A stretch of 64,000 nucleotides of DNA from positions 1,401,501-1,465,500 of the forward strand of contig NZ_CP136709.1 in assembly GCF_032926325.1 (NCBI RefSeq). Reading direction: 5' to 3'. Position numbers and translations under genes: made by a program. Numbering within the stretch: the stretch's first letter is position 1; every line of letters begins with the position of its first letter. The DNA comes from Aestuariibaculum lutulentum (GTDB lineage Bacteria; Bacteroidota; Bacteroidia; Flavobacteriales; Flavobacteriaceae). Below, piece after piece: positions 35,401 through 44,958 of this stretch. Below the pieces are notes generated by a model. It searched no databases and had not been told where the DNA came from. It saw nothing but the letters and a program-made list of their open reading frames with translations.

Positions 35401-35421
35401 ATGCTGAACTTGTTTCAGCAT
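35401..35421. repeat. Palindromic intergenic repeat of the 'CTGAACTTGTTTCAG' type
   Basis: Stem ATGCTGAA/TTCAGCAT with loop CTTGT (35401-35421), inside the longer conserved phrase TGTCATGCTGAACTTG. This type of unit is repeated many times in numerous Bacteroidota genomes, to my recollection. It lies between the thiE-like gene and thiD in the thi operon. Only one copy is seen in the window. Confidence 0.6.
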
Positions 35422-35436
35422 CTTTCTTAATATATT

Positions 35437-36027
35437 TTAGAGCTTATTTTCGTAGTGATGAAACATCATTTTAAAATCGTCAATAGGCGTTTCACTCTGC
35501 CAAATTCCTCCCAACACACTAACACCTTTATAACCTAGTTTATCAAATTCTGAAAGATTTTTGGTGGTAACACCACCCATACCTATAATGGTTTTGTTAA
35601 TATTATTCACATCAAAACCCTGCCCTTGATACCCTTGTTTTGAAATGGATGAAAACACCGGACTTAACAAGTGATAGTCAAAATTAAACTTGCAATCGGT
35701 TAGTTCTTCGGGACTATGATAGGAACTGCTAATTGATATATGTAGTTTTTTTCTTAACTTTTGAAAAGCTTCCGTTGAAGTTTCTCGTCTTTTAGCTTCT
35801 TGAAAATGAATGCCTTTTAAGTTATAATGTTCTAAAAGCTTATGAAATTCATGAACCACTACTCTATTGTGATATTGTGAATCGATTTGATTCAGGTAAT
35901 CACAATAAAACTGAAAATCATGATGCGGTTTTCGTAGATGATAGTATTGCAATCCTTCACGAAATAATTCATGAAGGATTTGTATTTCATTGTTAATAGT
36001 ATGTTCAGGGGCAATTAGAACAATCAT
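35437..36027 (-). CDS. ThiE/TenI-like protein, second thiamine-phosphate synthase homologue
   Basis: 196 residues. It has the ThiE/TenI fold: LQYYHLRKP near the N-terminus (compare VQLRLKN), HEFHKLLEHYNLKGIHFQEA (compare NDHYKVA..DGVHLGK), SYHSPEEL, YHLLSPVFSS and GMGGVTTKNL. It lacks several phosphate-binding residues seen in the true ThiE encoded two genes downstream. Likely TenI-type (thiazole tautomerase-like), but the true activity cannot be assigned. It starts 9 bases after the thiC stop. Confidence 0.75.
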   Translation of the reverse strand: MIVLIAPEHTINNEIQILHELFREGLQYYHLRKPHHDFQFYCDYLNQIDSQYHNRVVVHEFHKLLEHYNLKGIHFQEAKRRETSTEAFQKLRKKLHISISSSYHSPEELTDCKFNFDYHLLSPVFSSISKQGYQGQGFDVNNINKTIIGMGGVTTKNLSEFDKLGYKGVSVLGGIWQSETPIDDFKMMFHHYENKL

Positions 36028-36036
36028 ATTTTACTT

Positions 36037-37896
36037 TTACAGGTAAACTTCAGAACCTTTTTCTTTAAACTCCTGTGATTTCTCTTCCATACCTTTATTA
36101 ATGACTTCGTTTTCTACAATGTCATTTTCTTTTGCAAAATCACGTACCTCCTGTGAAATCTTCATTGAGCAGAATTTTGGGCCACACATCGAACAAAAGT
36201 GTGCAATTTTAGCACCTTCTGCAGGTAAGGTTTCATCGTGGTATTCACGCGCACGCTCTGGATCTAAGCCTAGGTTAAACTGGTCTTCCCAACGGAATTC
36301 GAAGCGCGCCATACTTAAAGCATTGTCACGATGTTGCGCACCCGGATGCCCTTTGGCTAAATCGGCAGCATGAGCAGCTAATTTATAGGTGACCACACCT
36401 ACTCTAACATCTTCTTTATTTGGTAAACCTAAGTGTTCTTTTGGTGTTACATAGCATAACATCGCACAGCCATACCAACCAATCATTGCGGCCCCAATAC
36501 CAGAAGTAATATGGTCGTAACCCGGTGCAATATCGGTAGTTAAAGGACCTAACGTATAGAAAGGTGCTTCATCACAAACCTCGATTTGCTTTTCCATATT
36601 CTCCTTTATCATATGCATCGGTACGTGACCTGGACCTTCAATAAAACATTGTACTTCGTGTTTACGGGCTATTTGAGTTAATTCGCCTAGAGTTTCTAAT
36701 TCAGCAAACTGTGCTTCATCATTAGCATCGGCAACAGAACCCGGACGTAAACCGTCACCTAAAGAAAACGCAACGTCGTATTGTTTTAATATTTCACAAA
36801 TCTCTTCGAAATGAGTATATAAGAAACTCTCTTTATGATGTGCCAAACACCATTTAGCCATAATGGACCCTCCACGAGAAACTATACCAGTAACACGTTT
36901 AGCCGTCATAGGTACATAACGTAATAACACGCCAGCGTGGATTGTGAAATAATCGACACCTTGTTCGGCTTGTTCTATTAAGGTATCGCGGAAAATTTCC
37001 CAGGTTAAATCCTCGGCAACCCCATTTACTTTTTCTAAAGCTTGATAGATAGGTACGGTTCCAACAGGGACTGGTGAGTTACGAATAATCCATTCGCGGG
37101 TTTCATGAATGTTTTGTCCTGTAGATAAATCCATGATATTATCGGCACCCCAACGGCAAGCCCAAACCGCTTTTTCTACTTCTTCTTCAATGGACGAAGT
37201 TGTGGCTGAATTACCAATATTCGCATTGATTTTTACTAAAAAGTTACGACCTAAAATCATAGGTTCCGCTTCCGGGTGATTAATATTTGATGGAATAACG
37301 GCACGCCCACGAGCCACTTCATCACGAACAAATTCAGGTGTAATTTTATTAGGAATAGCTGCTCCGAAATCCTGACCTGGATGTTGCTTTCTAATTTCAG
37401 TCATTTCATCGATTCGCTGATTTTCACGAATCGCAATGTATTCCATTTCTGGAGTAATGATACCCTGTTTAGCGTAATGTAATTGTGTGACATTCTTTCC
37501 TTTTTTTGCACGTAATGGTTTTTTAAGATGTGCAAAACGCATGTGGTCTAAACTGGAATCGTTTAAACGCTGGTTGCAATATTCCGATGAAAAGGTATCT
37601 AATTGTTCTACATCTCCACGATCTAAAATCCATTGTTCACGAATGCGTTCAATACCGTTATGCACGTTTATTTCTTTCTCAGGATCGGTGTAAGGTCCCG
37701 ACGTATCATAAACCGTTACCGGTTCGTTTGGGGTTAATTTTCCTGTAAAGGTATCTTTGGTATCACTCAATGAAATTTCACGCATGGCCACTTTTATTTG
37801 TGGATGGATTTTTCCTGAAACGTAAATTTTTTTGGAGTTAGGAAACGGGTGCCTTGTAATTTGTCCTTGTTTAGGCGCGGTGTCTTTTTTTTTCAT
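36037..37896 (-). CDS. thiC: Phosphomethylpyrimidine synthase
   Basis: 619 residues. It converts aminoimidazole ribotide to HMP phosphate with a 4Fe-4S cluster and SAM. The cluster motif is CSMCGPKFC (Cys568, Cys571, Cys576). The N-terminal ThiC domain (RHPFPNSKKIYVSG) and the core MDLSTGQNIHETREWI, RGGSIMAKWCLAHHKE and EGPGHVPMHMIKENM are intact. It follows thiS after 22 bases and is under the TPP riboswitch. Confidence 0.98.
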   Translation of the reverse strand: MKKKDTAPKQGQITRHPFPNSKKIYVSGKIHPQIKVAMREISLSDTKDTFTGKLTPNEPVTVYDTSGPYTDPEKEINVHNGIERIREQWILDRGDVEQLDTFSSEYCNQRLNDSSLDHMRFAHLKKPLRAKKGKNVTQLHYAKQGIITPEMEYIAIRENQRIDEMTEIRKQHPGQDFGAAIPNKITPEFVRDEVARGRAVIPSNINHPEAEPMILGRNFLVKINANIGNSATTSSIEEEVEKAVWACRWGADNIMDLSTGQNIHETREWIIRNSPVPVGTVPIYQALEKVNGVAEDLTWEIFRDTLIEQAEQGVDYFTIHAGVLLRYVPMTAKRVTGIVSRGGSIMAKWCLAHHKESFLYTHFEEICEILKQYDVAFSLGDGLRPGSVADANDEAQFAELETLGELTQIARKHEVQCFIEGPGHVPMHMIKENMEKQIEVCDEAPFYTLGPLTTDIAPGYDHITSGIGAAMIGWYGCAMLCYVTPKEHLGLPNKEDVRVGVVTYKLAAHAADLAKGHPGAQHRDNALSMARFEFRWEDQFNLGLDPERAREYHDETLPAEGAKIAHFCSMCGPKFCSMKISQEVRDFAKENDIVENEVINKGMEEKSQEFKEKGSEVYL

Positions 37897-37918
37897 GGGT
37901 TGTGGTTTTCAAAGTTAA

Positions 37919-38122
37919 TTATCCGCCTTGGGTAGCTTGAATGATGAGAATATTATCGCCGTCTTGCAGTAGTTGATTTGCCCAATTGACTTTCGAAATA
38001 ATCTGCTGATTAATGGCTACAGCAATGCCAATTTGTGGATAGTTTTCCTGAAGCAGTAATTGAGAAATATTGATGTTGGTATCAATATTTAATTTACGTT
38101 CGTTTAGTTGAATAGTTATCAT
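37919..38122 (-). CDS. thiS: Sulfur carrier protein ThiS
   Basis: 67 residues with a ubiquitin-like fold and the required C-terminal Gly-Gly (IIQATQGG). It carries sulfur as a thiocarboxylate for ThiG. The ThiF adenylyltransferase that must activate it is not in this cluster. It is the first gene behind the TPP riboswitch. Confidence 0.9.
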   Translation of the reverse strand: MITIQLNERKLNIDTNINISQLLLQENYPQIGIAVAINQQIISKVNWANQLLQDGDNILIIQATQGG

Positions 38123-38245
38123 TTACAATACATTTTATATTGTAAACCAAAGAGGAAATAAAGACTTTGAAAAAAGACACTCCACGAGGTGAAGCGTATT
38201 TATGAAAAGGTGCGCTAGCCCGTATTGCAACAGTCTATTCAACTT

Positions 38246-38320
38246 TTCCCTTCGACGGTACTAACCGTATCAGGTTCAAAGGGTATGTCTCAGTTCTAAA
38301 TTCATTTTAGAACACCCCTA
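38246..38320 (-). ncRNA. TPP riboswitch (THI element)
   Basis: On the minus strand: AGGGGTGTT, an arm with loop, ACTGAGACATACCC, TTTGAACCTGATACGG, TTAGTACCGTCG and AAGGGAA. These are the conserved CUGAGA and ACCUGAU...AAUACCGG-type boxes of the thi box. The element is 123 bases upstream of thiS. A T-rich segment with a short stem (about 38169-38191) between it and thiS may be the transcriptional expression platform. It should repress the operon when TPP is abundant. Confidence 0.93.
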
Positions 38321-38371
38321 AAGTTTACAAGACGAAGGTATTAAAAAATAAAGTGTTATAGCATAATATTT

Positions 38372-38409
38372 ATAAAAAAAGGCCTCTTTAATTAAAAAGA
38401 AGCCTTTTG
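38372..38409 (-). terminator. Terminator of the M1 peptidase gene
   Basis: AAAAGGC/GCCTTTT outer stem with an inner TCTTT/AAAGA pairing and a T-run on the minus strand, 27 bases past the stop at 38437. Confidence 0.8.
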
Positions 38410-38436
38410 AATATGATTAAAAAAAGGGTTTAACCT

Positions 38437-40281
38437 TTACATTTTATTGTTTTCTCTGTTAATATCCGCCATCATGTTTTTAGGGTCGATTTGAACCGAT
38501 TTAACTGCTTTATTTGCTTTTAGAGTATACACAGGATACGCCCATGCCCAGTCTGCAGCAATGGTTGCTGAAGTTGGTTTTTCACCGCGCATCATTTGTA
38601 ACGGAATGTAAAAATCTTCAGTTGTTCCATCGGTGTAGGTTACTGTTAAATCAATAGGCATTGGCATTAAACCAATACGTTCAAGAATAACATTATCTCC
38701 GTTAATCACTTTCACACCATAATCGATGGTATTTGTGGTGCGCGTCCAGTCGTTTAAGTACCAGTCTAACTCTAGACCTGAAACTTTTTCAGCTACTCTG
38801 ATAAAATCGGTACGTGTTGGGTGTTTAAAAGACCAGTCTTTAAAATATTGTTTTATGGTTTCTTTTTGATTCTCTTCACCAATAACATAAGCCAACTGAT
38901 TTAAAAACACATACCCTTTATAGTACGCTGCAATAGATGATGAACGGTTGAAGTTGAATCTGTCGGCGTGGGTGGTTTGTGGTTGCTCTGTTCCTGATTT
39001 AGCATACGAAAAATACACTTTATATACACGTTGTGTCGCTTCTTCAAAAGAAGTATTTAAAATTTGACTTCCGGCTAATTCACCAAAATATTCCGTGAAC
39101 CCTTCATCCATCCAGTAGTTTGTTAACTCGTTAGTTGCTAATAAAAACTGAAACCAGGTGTGTGCCATTTCGTGAGCTGTTACACCAAATAAGCCATCAA
39201 AAGTACCTTCCCCAAGAATTAAGGTACACATGGCATACTCCATTCCGCCGTCACCACCTTGAATAACTGAGTATTGTTTATAAGGATATTGCCCAACATT
39301 AGCACTGTAAAATTGCATCAACTCAACGGCTTTTTTCTGAAGTTTTTTCCAGTTATCAAGCTTATCCTTAGCCATGGTTTTCTTGTATAAGAAATGTAAA
39401 AGTGGCCCATTAGGAACCTGCATGGTGTCGTGGTTATATTCAGGATCGGCAGCCCAAGTAAAATCATGCACATTAGGGGCAACAAAATGCCAGGTTAATT
39501 TATCGCCAGTTGGACGATTTACCGTAGATGTTTCATACCCATACCCTATTTCATTTGGGTTTTGAAGGTATCCGGTTCCTCCTACTACATAGTTTTTATC
39601 AATGTGAAGTGTAACATCGAAATTACCCCAAACGCCGTGAAATTCACGACCAATATATGGGTCGGTGTGCCAGCCTTCGTAATCGTATTCAGCTAATTTA
39701 GGATACCATTGAGACATTGAAAGTGCTACGCCTTCGTTGTTGTTACGTCCTGTTCGACGAATTTGCACAGGTACTTGTGCATCGTAAACCATGTCGAAAG
39801 TTACGCTTTCACCTGGTTGAATAGGTTTGTCCAGGTTAACTTCTAAAACTGTTCCAACAGTATCGTAAGTTAAAGCTGAGCCATTTTGTTTTAATGAGTT
39901 TACTTTAATGTATCCGATTTCATCTGGCCCAAGTTTACTAATGCGATCTTTTACACGACCATCAGGATCGGCAATAGTACGAGAACGTACGTCCATTTCA
40001 CTTCCTGGTTGAAAGGCATTAAAATATAAATGGTAAAAAACTTTATTTAAAACATCTGGAGAATTATTTGTGTAAACTAAGGTTTGCTTTCCTTTGTATT
40101 GATAGTTGTTTACATCCATATCAATATCCATAGTGTAATCTACATGTTGTTGCCAGTATGTTGACGTAGCCGGTGTATTCTGTATTACCGGTACAGTTGG
40201 TGTAATGGTAGCATATTCTTTAGAACCACCACAAGATGCCAGTAAAGATAAGCTTAAAATAGAGATAAAAAATTGTTTCAT
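38437..40281 (-). CDS. M1 family zinc metallopeptidase, predicted lipoprotein
   Basis: 614 residues. The lipobox is LLASC (Cys17). The zinc site is HEMAH (370-374) with the third ligand Glu393 (MDEGFTEYFG), the exact 18-residue gap of gluzincins. The exopeptidase motif is GGMEYA (345-350), close to the GAMEN form. The N-terminal beta domain (about 40-260) and the C-terminal helical region follow the family order. It probably trims peptides at the cell surface or in the periplasm. It is alone, with a terminator on each side. Confidence 0.92.
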   Translation of the reverse strand: MKQFFISILSLSLLASCGGSKEYATITPTVPVIQNTPATSTYWQQHVDYTMDIDMDVNNYQYKGKQTLVYTNNSPDVLNKVFYHLYFNAFQPGSEMDVRSRTIADPDGRVKDRISKLGPDEIGYIKVNSLKQNGSALTYDTVGTVLEVNLDKPIQPGESVTFDMVYDAQVPVQIRRTGRNNNEGVALSMSQWYPKLAEYDYEGWHTDPYIGREFHGVWGNFDVTLHIDKNYVVGGTGYLQNPNEIGYGYETSTVNRPTGDKLTWHFVAPNVHDFTWAADPEYNHDTMQVPNGPLLHFLYKKTMAKDKLDNWKKLQKKAVELMQFYSANVGQYPYKQYSVIQGGDGGMEYAMCTLILGEGTFDGLFGVTAHEMAHTWFQFLLATNELTNYWMDEGFTEYFGELAGSQILNTSFEEATQRVYKVYFSYAKSGTEQPQTTHADRFNFNRSSSIAAYYKGYVFLNQLAYVIGEENQKETIKQYFKDWSFKHPTRTDFIRVAEKVSGLELDWYLNDWTRTTNTIDYGVKVINGDNVILERIGLMPMPIDLTVTYTDGTTEDFYIPLQMMRGEKPTSATIAADWAWAYPVYTLKANKAVKSVQIDPKNMMADINRENNKM

Positions 40282-40341
40282 CAGGGGGATTTTTAATTGA
40301 GTAGTTAAACGTACTGTTCTTTGAACAAAATACCAAAAGGT

Positions 40342-40381
40342 CTATACAAAAAAAGAGGCTCAAGCCTCTTTTTTTGTATAG
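40342..40381 (-). terminator. Strong terminator of the S8 peptidase gene
   Basis: Near-perfect 19-base arms (core AAAAGAGGCT with AGCCTCTTTT) starting 12 bases past the stop at 40393. The A/T-runs on both sides make it work in either direction. Confidence 0.9.
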
Positions 40382-40392
40382 AATATCTTCTT

Positions 40393-42006
40393 TTATTTAG
40401 CTGAAGATTCTTTAGCAGCCATAATTAATGCATTGTAAGCGTTAACTATTCTACCAGAAGTTGTTAACTCGCTAAATGGTCTAACATCGTTAGTATCACC
40501 AGCAACAACAACTTTAAGGTTTAATGGTAAACCAGAATCTAAGATAATTTGTTTTACCTGACCTGCATTTAAATCGGGGAAATGAGAACGAATTAAAGCA
40601 GCAACACCAGCTACAGCAGGAGCAGCCATAGATGTACCTCCTTTAGTATCGTATTCATTTTCTGGAGTTGTAGAGTAAATTTTAGCACCAGGAGCAAATA
40701 CGTCTACATTCTTTTTACCGTAGTTAGAGAAACCAGCTAATAAACCTGATCCGTATTTAGGCTCTAAAGCACCAACTCTAATGTAGTTGTTTGCAATTTC
40801 AACATAGTTTACGTTATCGTCAGGGAAGTTAGGTTTTACATCAACATCTTTACTTTCGTTACCAGCAGCATGAACAAAAACTACATCGTGATCTGCAGCA
40901 TATTTAATAGCTTCACGAACCCAGTCGCTGTGTGGAGAATAGCTTTTTCCAAAACTTCCGTTAATTACTTTTGCTCCGTTATCTACAGCATAACGAATAG
41001 CTAAAGCGATATCTTTGTCGTACTCATCACCATTTGGAATAGCTCTTACAGACATAATTTGTACGTTGTTTGCAACACCGTCTACACCTAAACCATTACC
41101 ACGCTCGGCAGCAATAATACCAGCTACGTGTGTACCGTGACTTTCTGATTTTTTTACAGGTTTAACGTTTCCGTTACCATAGAATTTTGTCGACATGTCA
41201 TCTGGATTATCACCAGTAACACGACCGTTAAAGTTCACGTTTAGGTTGTAGTTTAAACGATCAGCAAAGTGCTCTAAACCACTGTTAATTTCTTCTTTAG
41301 CTTCTTGAATAGAATCTAAACCGTTACCGAACATGAACTTAGCCATTTGTACAGCTTTGTTTAAATCTTCGTCAGTTGTAGCGCCAATAGCGTTAATGTC
41401 TTCTTTTGTATAATCTGCTTTACCAAAATGTTTAGCAAATGTTTCATCGGCAGCTTTTAACTGCGCATAAATTTGCTCATAACGCATTTTTCTGTCATTC
41501 CATTTTTGGAATTCTTCGTCGTATTCAGCTTTAGCAGCAGCGTATTGTGGGTTACTTGTATCTCCTTTAGCAACAATACGAGTAAGCTCTAATTGCTCGT
41601 CGTAACCATCACCTAAGAAATTCCATCCGTGAACATCATCAATGTAACCGTTTTTATCGTCGTCAATACCGTTTCCAGGAATTTCATCTTCGTTAGTCCA
41701 AATCACATCATTTAAATCTTCATGGTCAATATCAATACCAGAATCGATAACCGCAACGATAACACTAGCTCCTTTTTTATTCTTAAGTAACTCTTCGTAT
41801 GCTTTTTCAACACTCATTCCAGGAATGGTATCTTTTACTAAATCTAAATGTCCCCAAGTGTGTTTTTCTTTTTCGGTTAATTCAGAAACTTTTAATGGCG
41901 AAGAATCGACATTTTCAACAGGAGTTGATATAAAACTAGAGCCACCGCAACCAGATAATATGGCAGTTGCTGTAACCGTTAATGATAATCTTTGAATTGT
42001 TTTCAT
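40393..42006 (-). CDS. S8 subtilisin-like serine protease, predicted lipoprotein
   Basis: 537 residues. The lipobox is AILSGC (Cys20). The catalytic triad is Asp88 (IVAVIDSGIDIDHEDL), His290 (SHGTHVAG) and Ser459 (GGTSMAAP), with oxyanion Asn383 (HAAGNES). Between Asp and His lies an insert of about 160 residues, mostly helical and charged, starting after a Asp/Asn-rich NGIDDDKNGYIDD motif (112-124) that could bind calcium. No Sec-type pro-domain is evident beyond residues 21-60. It is presumably an envelope-anchored protease. Unusual only in the size of the insert. Confidence 0.93.
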   Translation of the reverse strand: MKTIQRLSLTVTATAILSGCGGSSFISTPVENVDSSPLKVSELTEKEKHTWGHLDLVKDTIPGMSVEKAYEELLKNKKGASVIVAVIDSGIDIDHEDLNDVIWTNEDEIPGNGIDDDKNGYIDDVHGWNFLGDGYDEQLELTRIVAKGDTSNPQYAAAKAEYDEEFQKWNDRKMRYEQIYAQLKAADETFAKHFGKADYTKEDINAIGATTDEDLNKAVQMAKFMFGNGLDSIQEAKEEINSGLEHFADRLNYNLNVNFNGRVTGDNPDDMSTKFYGNGNVKPVKKSESHGTHVAGIIAAERGNGLGVDGVANNVQIMSVRAIPNGDEYDKDIALAIRYAVDNGAKVINGSFGKSYSPHSDWVREAIKYAADHDVVFVHAAGNESKDVDVKPNFPDDNVNYVEIANNYIRVGALEPKYGSGLLAGFSNYGKKNVDVFAPGAKIYSTTPENEYDTKGGTSMAAPAVAGVAALIRSHFPDLNAGQVKQIILDSGLPLNLKVVVAGDTNDVRPFSELTTSGRIVNAYNALIMAAKESSAK

Positions 42007-42035
42007 TTTGATTGTAATTAATTTAATCTAATTTT

Positions 42036-42896
42036 TTATTTGAATATATCCTCGGCAGTGAAGACTTCATTTAATCGAACACCTTTTTCGGTATGCTGAA
42101 CCGTGATAATCTGGTTGTGTGCATCGTGCTCTAAAAACAAGTAGAAGTTTTGGTCTGCTGCGAGGTTTAAGAATTTTTCCTTTTCATCAAGAGTTAATAA
42201 CGGTCGGGTATCGTAACCCATCACGTATGGTAAAGGTAAATGGCCTACTGTTGGTAGTAAATCTGCCATAAAAGCAATGGTTTTACCTTGATATTGAATA
42301 AGCGGAATCATTTGTTTTTCGGTGTGGCCGTCGGCAAAAAAGATGTCGAAACCCAATTCCGATTGTTTTAAAAGATCACCTTTAGGAAGCGAAGTAAACT
42401 TTAATTGTCCGCTTTCTTCCATAGGTAGTAAGTTTTCTTTTAAAAATGAAGCCTGTTCTCTACGATTTGGATTCACAGCCCATTGCCAGTGGTTTTCATT
42501 ACTCCAGAATTGCGCATTTTTAAAGGCAGGCTCGTAACCGGTACGGTCTTTATTCCATTGGATAGCACCACCACTATGGTCGAAATGTAAATGCGTTAAA
42601 AACACATCGGTAATATCATCGCGATGAAATCCGTATTGTTTTAAGGATTTATCGATGCTATCATCACCCCATAAGTGGTAATATCCGAAAAATTTATCTG
42701 ATTGTTTGTTACCCATTCCGGTATCGATTAACGTCAATCGATCGCCGTCTTCAACAAGTAAACAGCGTGCAGCAATATCAATCATATTGTTAGCATCGGC
42801 AGGGTTGGTTTTTTGCCATATAGACTTTGGAACAACACCAAACATAGCACCACCATCCAGCTTAAAATTACCAGCGTTTATTGGGTATAACTTCAT
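42036..42896 (-). CDS. Metallo-beta-lactamase fold hydrolase
   Basis: 286 residues without signal peptide. The zinc motif is THLHFDHSGG, with further ligands in FADGHTEKQ, MADLLPT and FLEHDAHNQI. The pattern resembles the AHL-lactonase-like subgroup (AhlD/AttM) of the MBL fold, but substrate cannot be inferred from this alone. It is located 29 bases downstream of the S8 gene, which it precedes in transcription order only loosely; separate promoters are likely. Confidence 0.85.
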   Translation of the reverse strand: MKLYPINAGNFKLDGGAMFGVVPKSIWQKTNPADANNMIDIAARCLLVEDGDRLTLIDTGMGNKQSDKFFGYYHLWGDDSIDKSLKQYGFHRDDITDVFLTHLHFDHSGGAIQWNKDRTGYEPAFKNAQFWSNENHWQWAVNPNRREQASFLKENLLPMEESGQLKFTSLPKGDLLKQSELGFDIFFADGHTEKQMIPLIQYQGKTIAFMADLLPTVGHLPLPYVMGYDTRPLLTLDEKEKFLNLAADQNFYLFLEHDAHNQIITVQHTEKGVRLNEVFTAEDIFK

Positions 42897-43046
42897 AAGT
42901 GGTGCAAATTACTAAAAATAGACTAATTGCTTAAAAATGTTAAGAATATATTATGAATTAAATAACATAATGTTATGGCTATGAGTACTGCTTTTTAAAC
43001 CATTAACTTAAAATGGAATTTAAAAGTTACTGTTCCTTTTGAGCAG

Positions 43047-44831
43047 TTATTCAATATAAATGACAGACTCACGGACTTCTAAACTATCATTATATCCAAA
43101 AGGGCGTTTGTTTCCGTTGGTATCAATTATAACAAGGGGTAGCATGTTTTTATCTTTTTGTAATTGAGATTTAACCCATAAACGGGTAGTTGTTTCTTTT
43201 GTTATTTTAACCTGAACTTCTTTGTAATTTGAAGACTGAATTTTTTCTATCCAGGGTTTTATATCTGTTCGACTGGCAAATAGGGTAGATGCGGCTCCTA
43301 ACAGGCTAACTCCTGCGCCTTCTTTATTTTCATTAGGGCAGATAACAACATATTTTTCGGGAACATAAAAATTATCGTTCGCTAATTGAGAGGCTAATAG
43401 ATTGATTTCAGTATTTTCAGTGATGGCAATAAATGTTCTGTAATCTTTAGCAGAGGCTTCGGTTAATGTTGTTTCCTCTAACACATTACCATGTATACAT
43501 TTGAATCCTTTGGTTTCTGCCTGTTCCGATACTACTTTATTAGCATCAATAAAGGTGATTTTATCACTGGCTTTTAAGTGTTCCCCAAGAAGTAAACCTA
43601 ATGGATTAGCTCCTAAAATGAGATATCCTTTTTTGGAATATTGTTTCACCAGTTCCCCTCGTTTTTTTAACCAGTTTGTAGACCATGTTAAAAACAGAGG
43701 TACCGAGAGCGTAGTTAAAATAGCCATAAACACAAGGATTGAAAATATTTCCTGTGTAATAACGCCTTTTTGCAAACCAATGCCTGCAATCACAATTTCT
43801 ACAGCACCTCGACCATTCATTCCTGTTCCAACAGCCAAACCTTCTCGCCAGCCATATCCGCTAGGTAAATAAAATATAATGGTTCCAACAATTTTTCCAA
43901 TAAATGCAGCTGCCAGAATAAGAAGTAAAAGATTTAAATCGGTTTGAAAAACATCAAGAGAAACGTGAAATCCGGCGGTAACGAAAAAAATGGGAGCCAT
44001 AAAACCTACTGAAACATCATGGAAAACGTTAGAAATGTCTTTACTTATTTTTTTATTGAAGAGATCATCTTTAACAAACAATCCTGCCATAAAAGCTCCC
44101 AAAATACCATGAAGTCCAACAAGCTCAGCTAATTCAGATAATCCAAAAACAATGAGCAGTAAAAGCGTAAAGTAAAACGTTCGGTTGTCAATTTTTTTAG
44201 TTTCTAGCCATTTTATAAGTTTTGGTAATAGATAAAGTCCGAATAATGTTGAGAATAAAAAGAACAGGATTATTTTTCCACTGATGAAGACTATTTCAGT
44301 CATATTCACAGAGCCTGCATCTATAAAACTTGACAATCCGGCAAAAATAATAAGAGCTAAGGTGTCAGAAAATAGCGCACCAGCCATTAAAACATAAGCA
44401 ATTCTGGTATCTAATAAGTTTAGGTCTACCAAAATTCGACTTTTAGTAGCTAAAGAAGTAACGCCAACGGCAATACCTACAAAAAGCCCGGCTACACTCG
44501 TCCCTCCAGATAAAGTTACAACATAATACCCCAAAGCAAACGGAACGACGAAACCACCAATAGCGGCAAGAAGTCCTGCCCAGGAAGCTTTCCCTAAATC
44601 TTTGAAGTTAATTTCCATTCCAATGTAAGCCATAAGTAGAATTACACCAGCTTCAGATAGAATGGTTAAGGTACTTGAGGTTTCTACAAGACCCAGTAAT
44701 GGTGGACCAATAATGATTCCAATTAATAGTTCGCCTAAAATAGCAGGATACCCTATACGTTTAATTAAGGCTCCGGCTCCCCAAGCAGAAAGCAGAACAA
44801 AGAAGAGGTTTAAAATATCAAATCCTTCCAT
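43047..44831 (-). CDS. CPA2-type cation/proton antiporter with RCK_N domain
   Basis: 594 residues. About 12 membrane segments (1-390) carry the CPA2 motifs (GIIIGPPLLG, LLMAYIGMEINFKDL, FSDTLALIIF, AFMAGLFV). A TrkA-N/RCK nucleotide-binding domain follows (about 395-510, KKGYLILGANPLGLLLGEHL). Family members (KefB, GerN) exchange K+ or Na+ for H+, gated by nucleotide binding. It is divergent from a CPA1-type antiporter with 127 bases between, suggesting joint ion or pH homeostasis. The ion is not identifiable. Confidence 0.9.
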   Translation of the reverse strand: MEGFDILNLFFVLLSAWGAGALIKRIGYPAILGELLIGIIIGPPLLGLVETSSTLTILSEAGVILLMAYIGMEINFKDLGKASWAGLLAAIGGFVVPFALGYYVVTLSGGTSVAGLFVGIAVGVTSLATKSRILVDLNLLDTRIAYVLMAGALFSDTLALIIFAGLSSFIDAGSVNMTEIVFISGKIILFFLFSTLFGLYLLPKLIKWLETKKIDNRTFYFTLLLLIVFGLSELAELVGLHGILGAFMAGLFVKDDLFNKKISKDISNVFHDVSVGFMAPIFFVTAGFHVSLDVFQTDLNLLLLILAAAFIGKIVGTIIFYLPSGYGWREGLAVGTGMNGRGAVEIVIAGIGLQKGVITQEIFSILVFMAILTTLSVPLFLTWSTNWLKKRGELVKQYSKKGYLILGANPLGLLLGEHLKASDKITFIDANKVVSEQAETKGFKCIHGNVLEETTLTEASAKDYRTFIAITENTEINLLASQLANDNFYVPEKYVVICPNENKEGAGVSLLGAASTLFASRTDIKPWIEKIQSSNYKEVQVKITKETTTRLWVKSQLQKDKNMLPLVIIDTNGNKRPFGYNDSLEVRESVIYIE

Positions 44832-44958
44832 AAAAGCCTATTTAGTTTAAACGGTATATTATAAATATCCGAAATTTTTGTAAATAACCACAGAAACATA
44901 GGTGTTTAGTACTCATTTTTTAATATTTTGCTCTTGTATTTGGTAAAAGAAATTGTAC

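Noticed and set aside
35389..35421. Longer thiD start at ATG 35421
   Set aside because: The added residues are the translation of a palindromic intergenic repeat.
38025..38037. Second DnaA-box-like sequence in thiS (TGTGGATAG)
   Set aside because: One mismatch, inside a coding region, isolated.
44953..44958. TTG start for the CPA1 antiporter
   Set aside because: An ATG six bases later gives the usual N-terminus.
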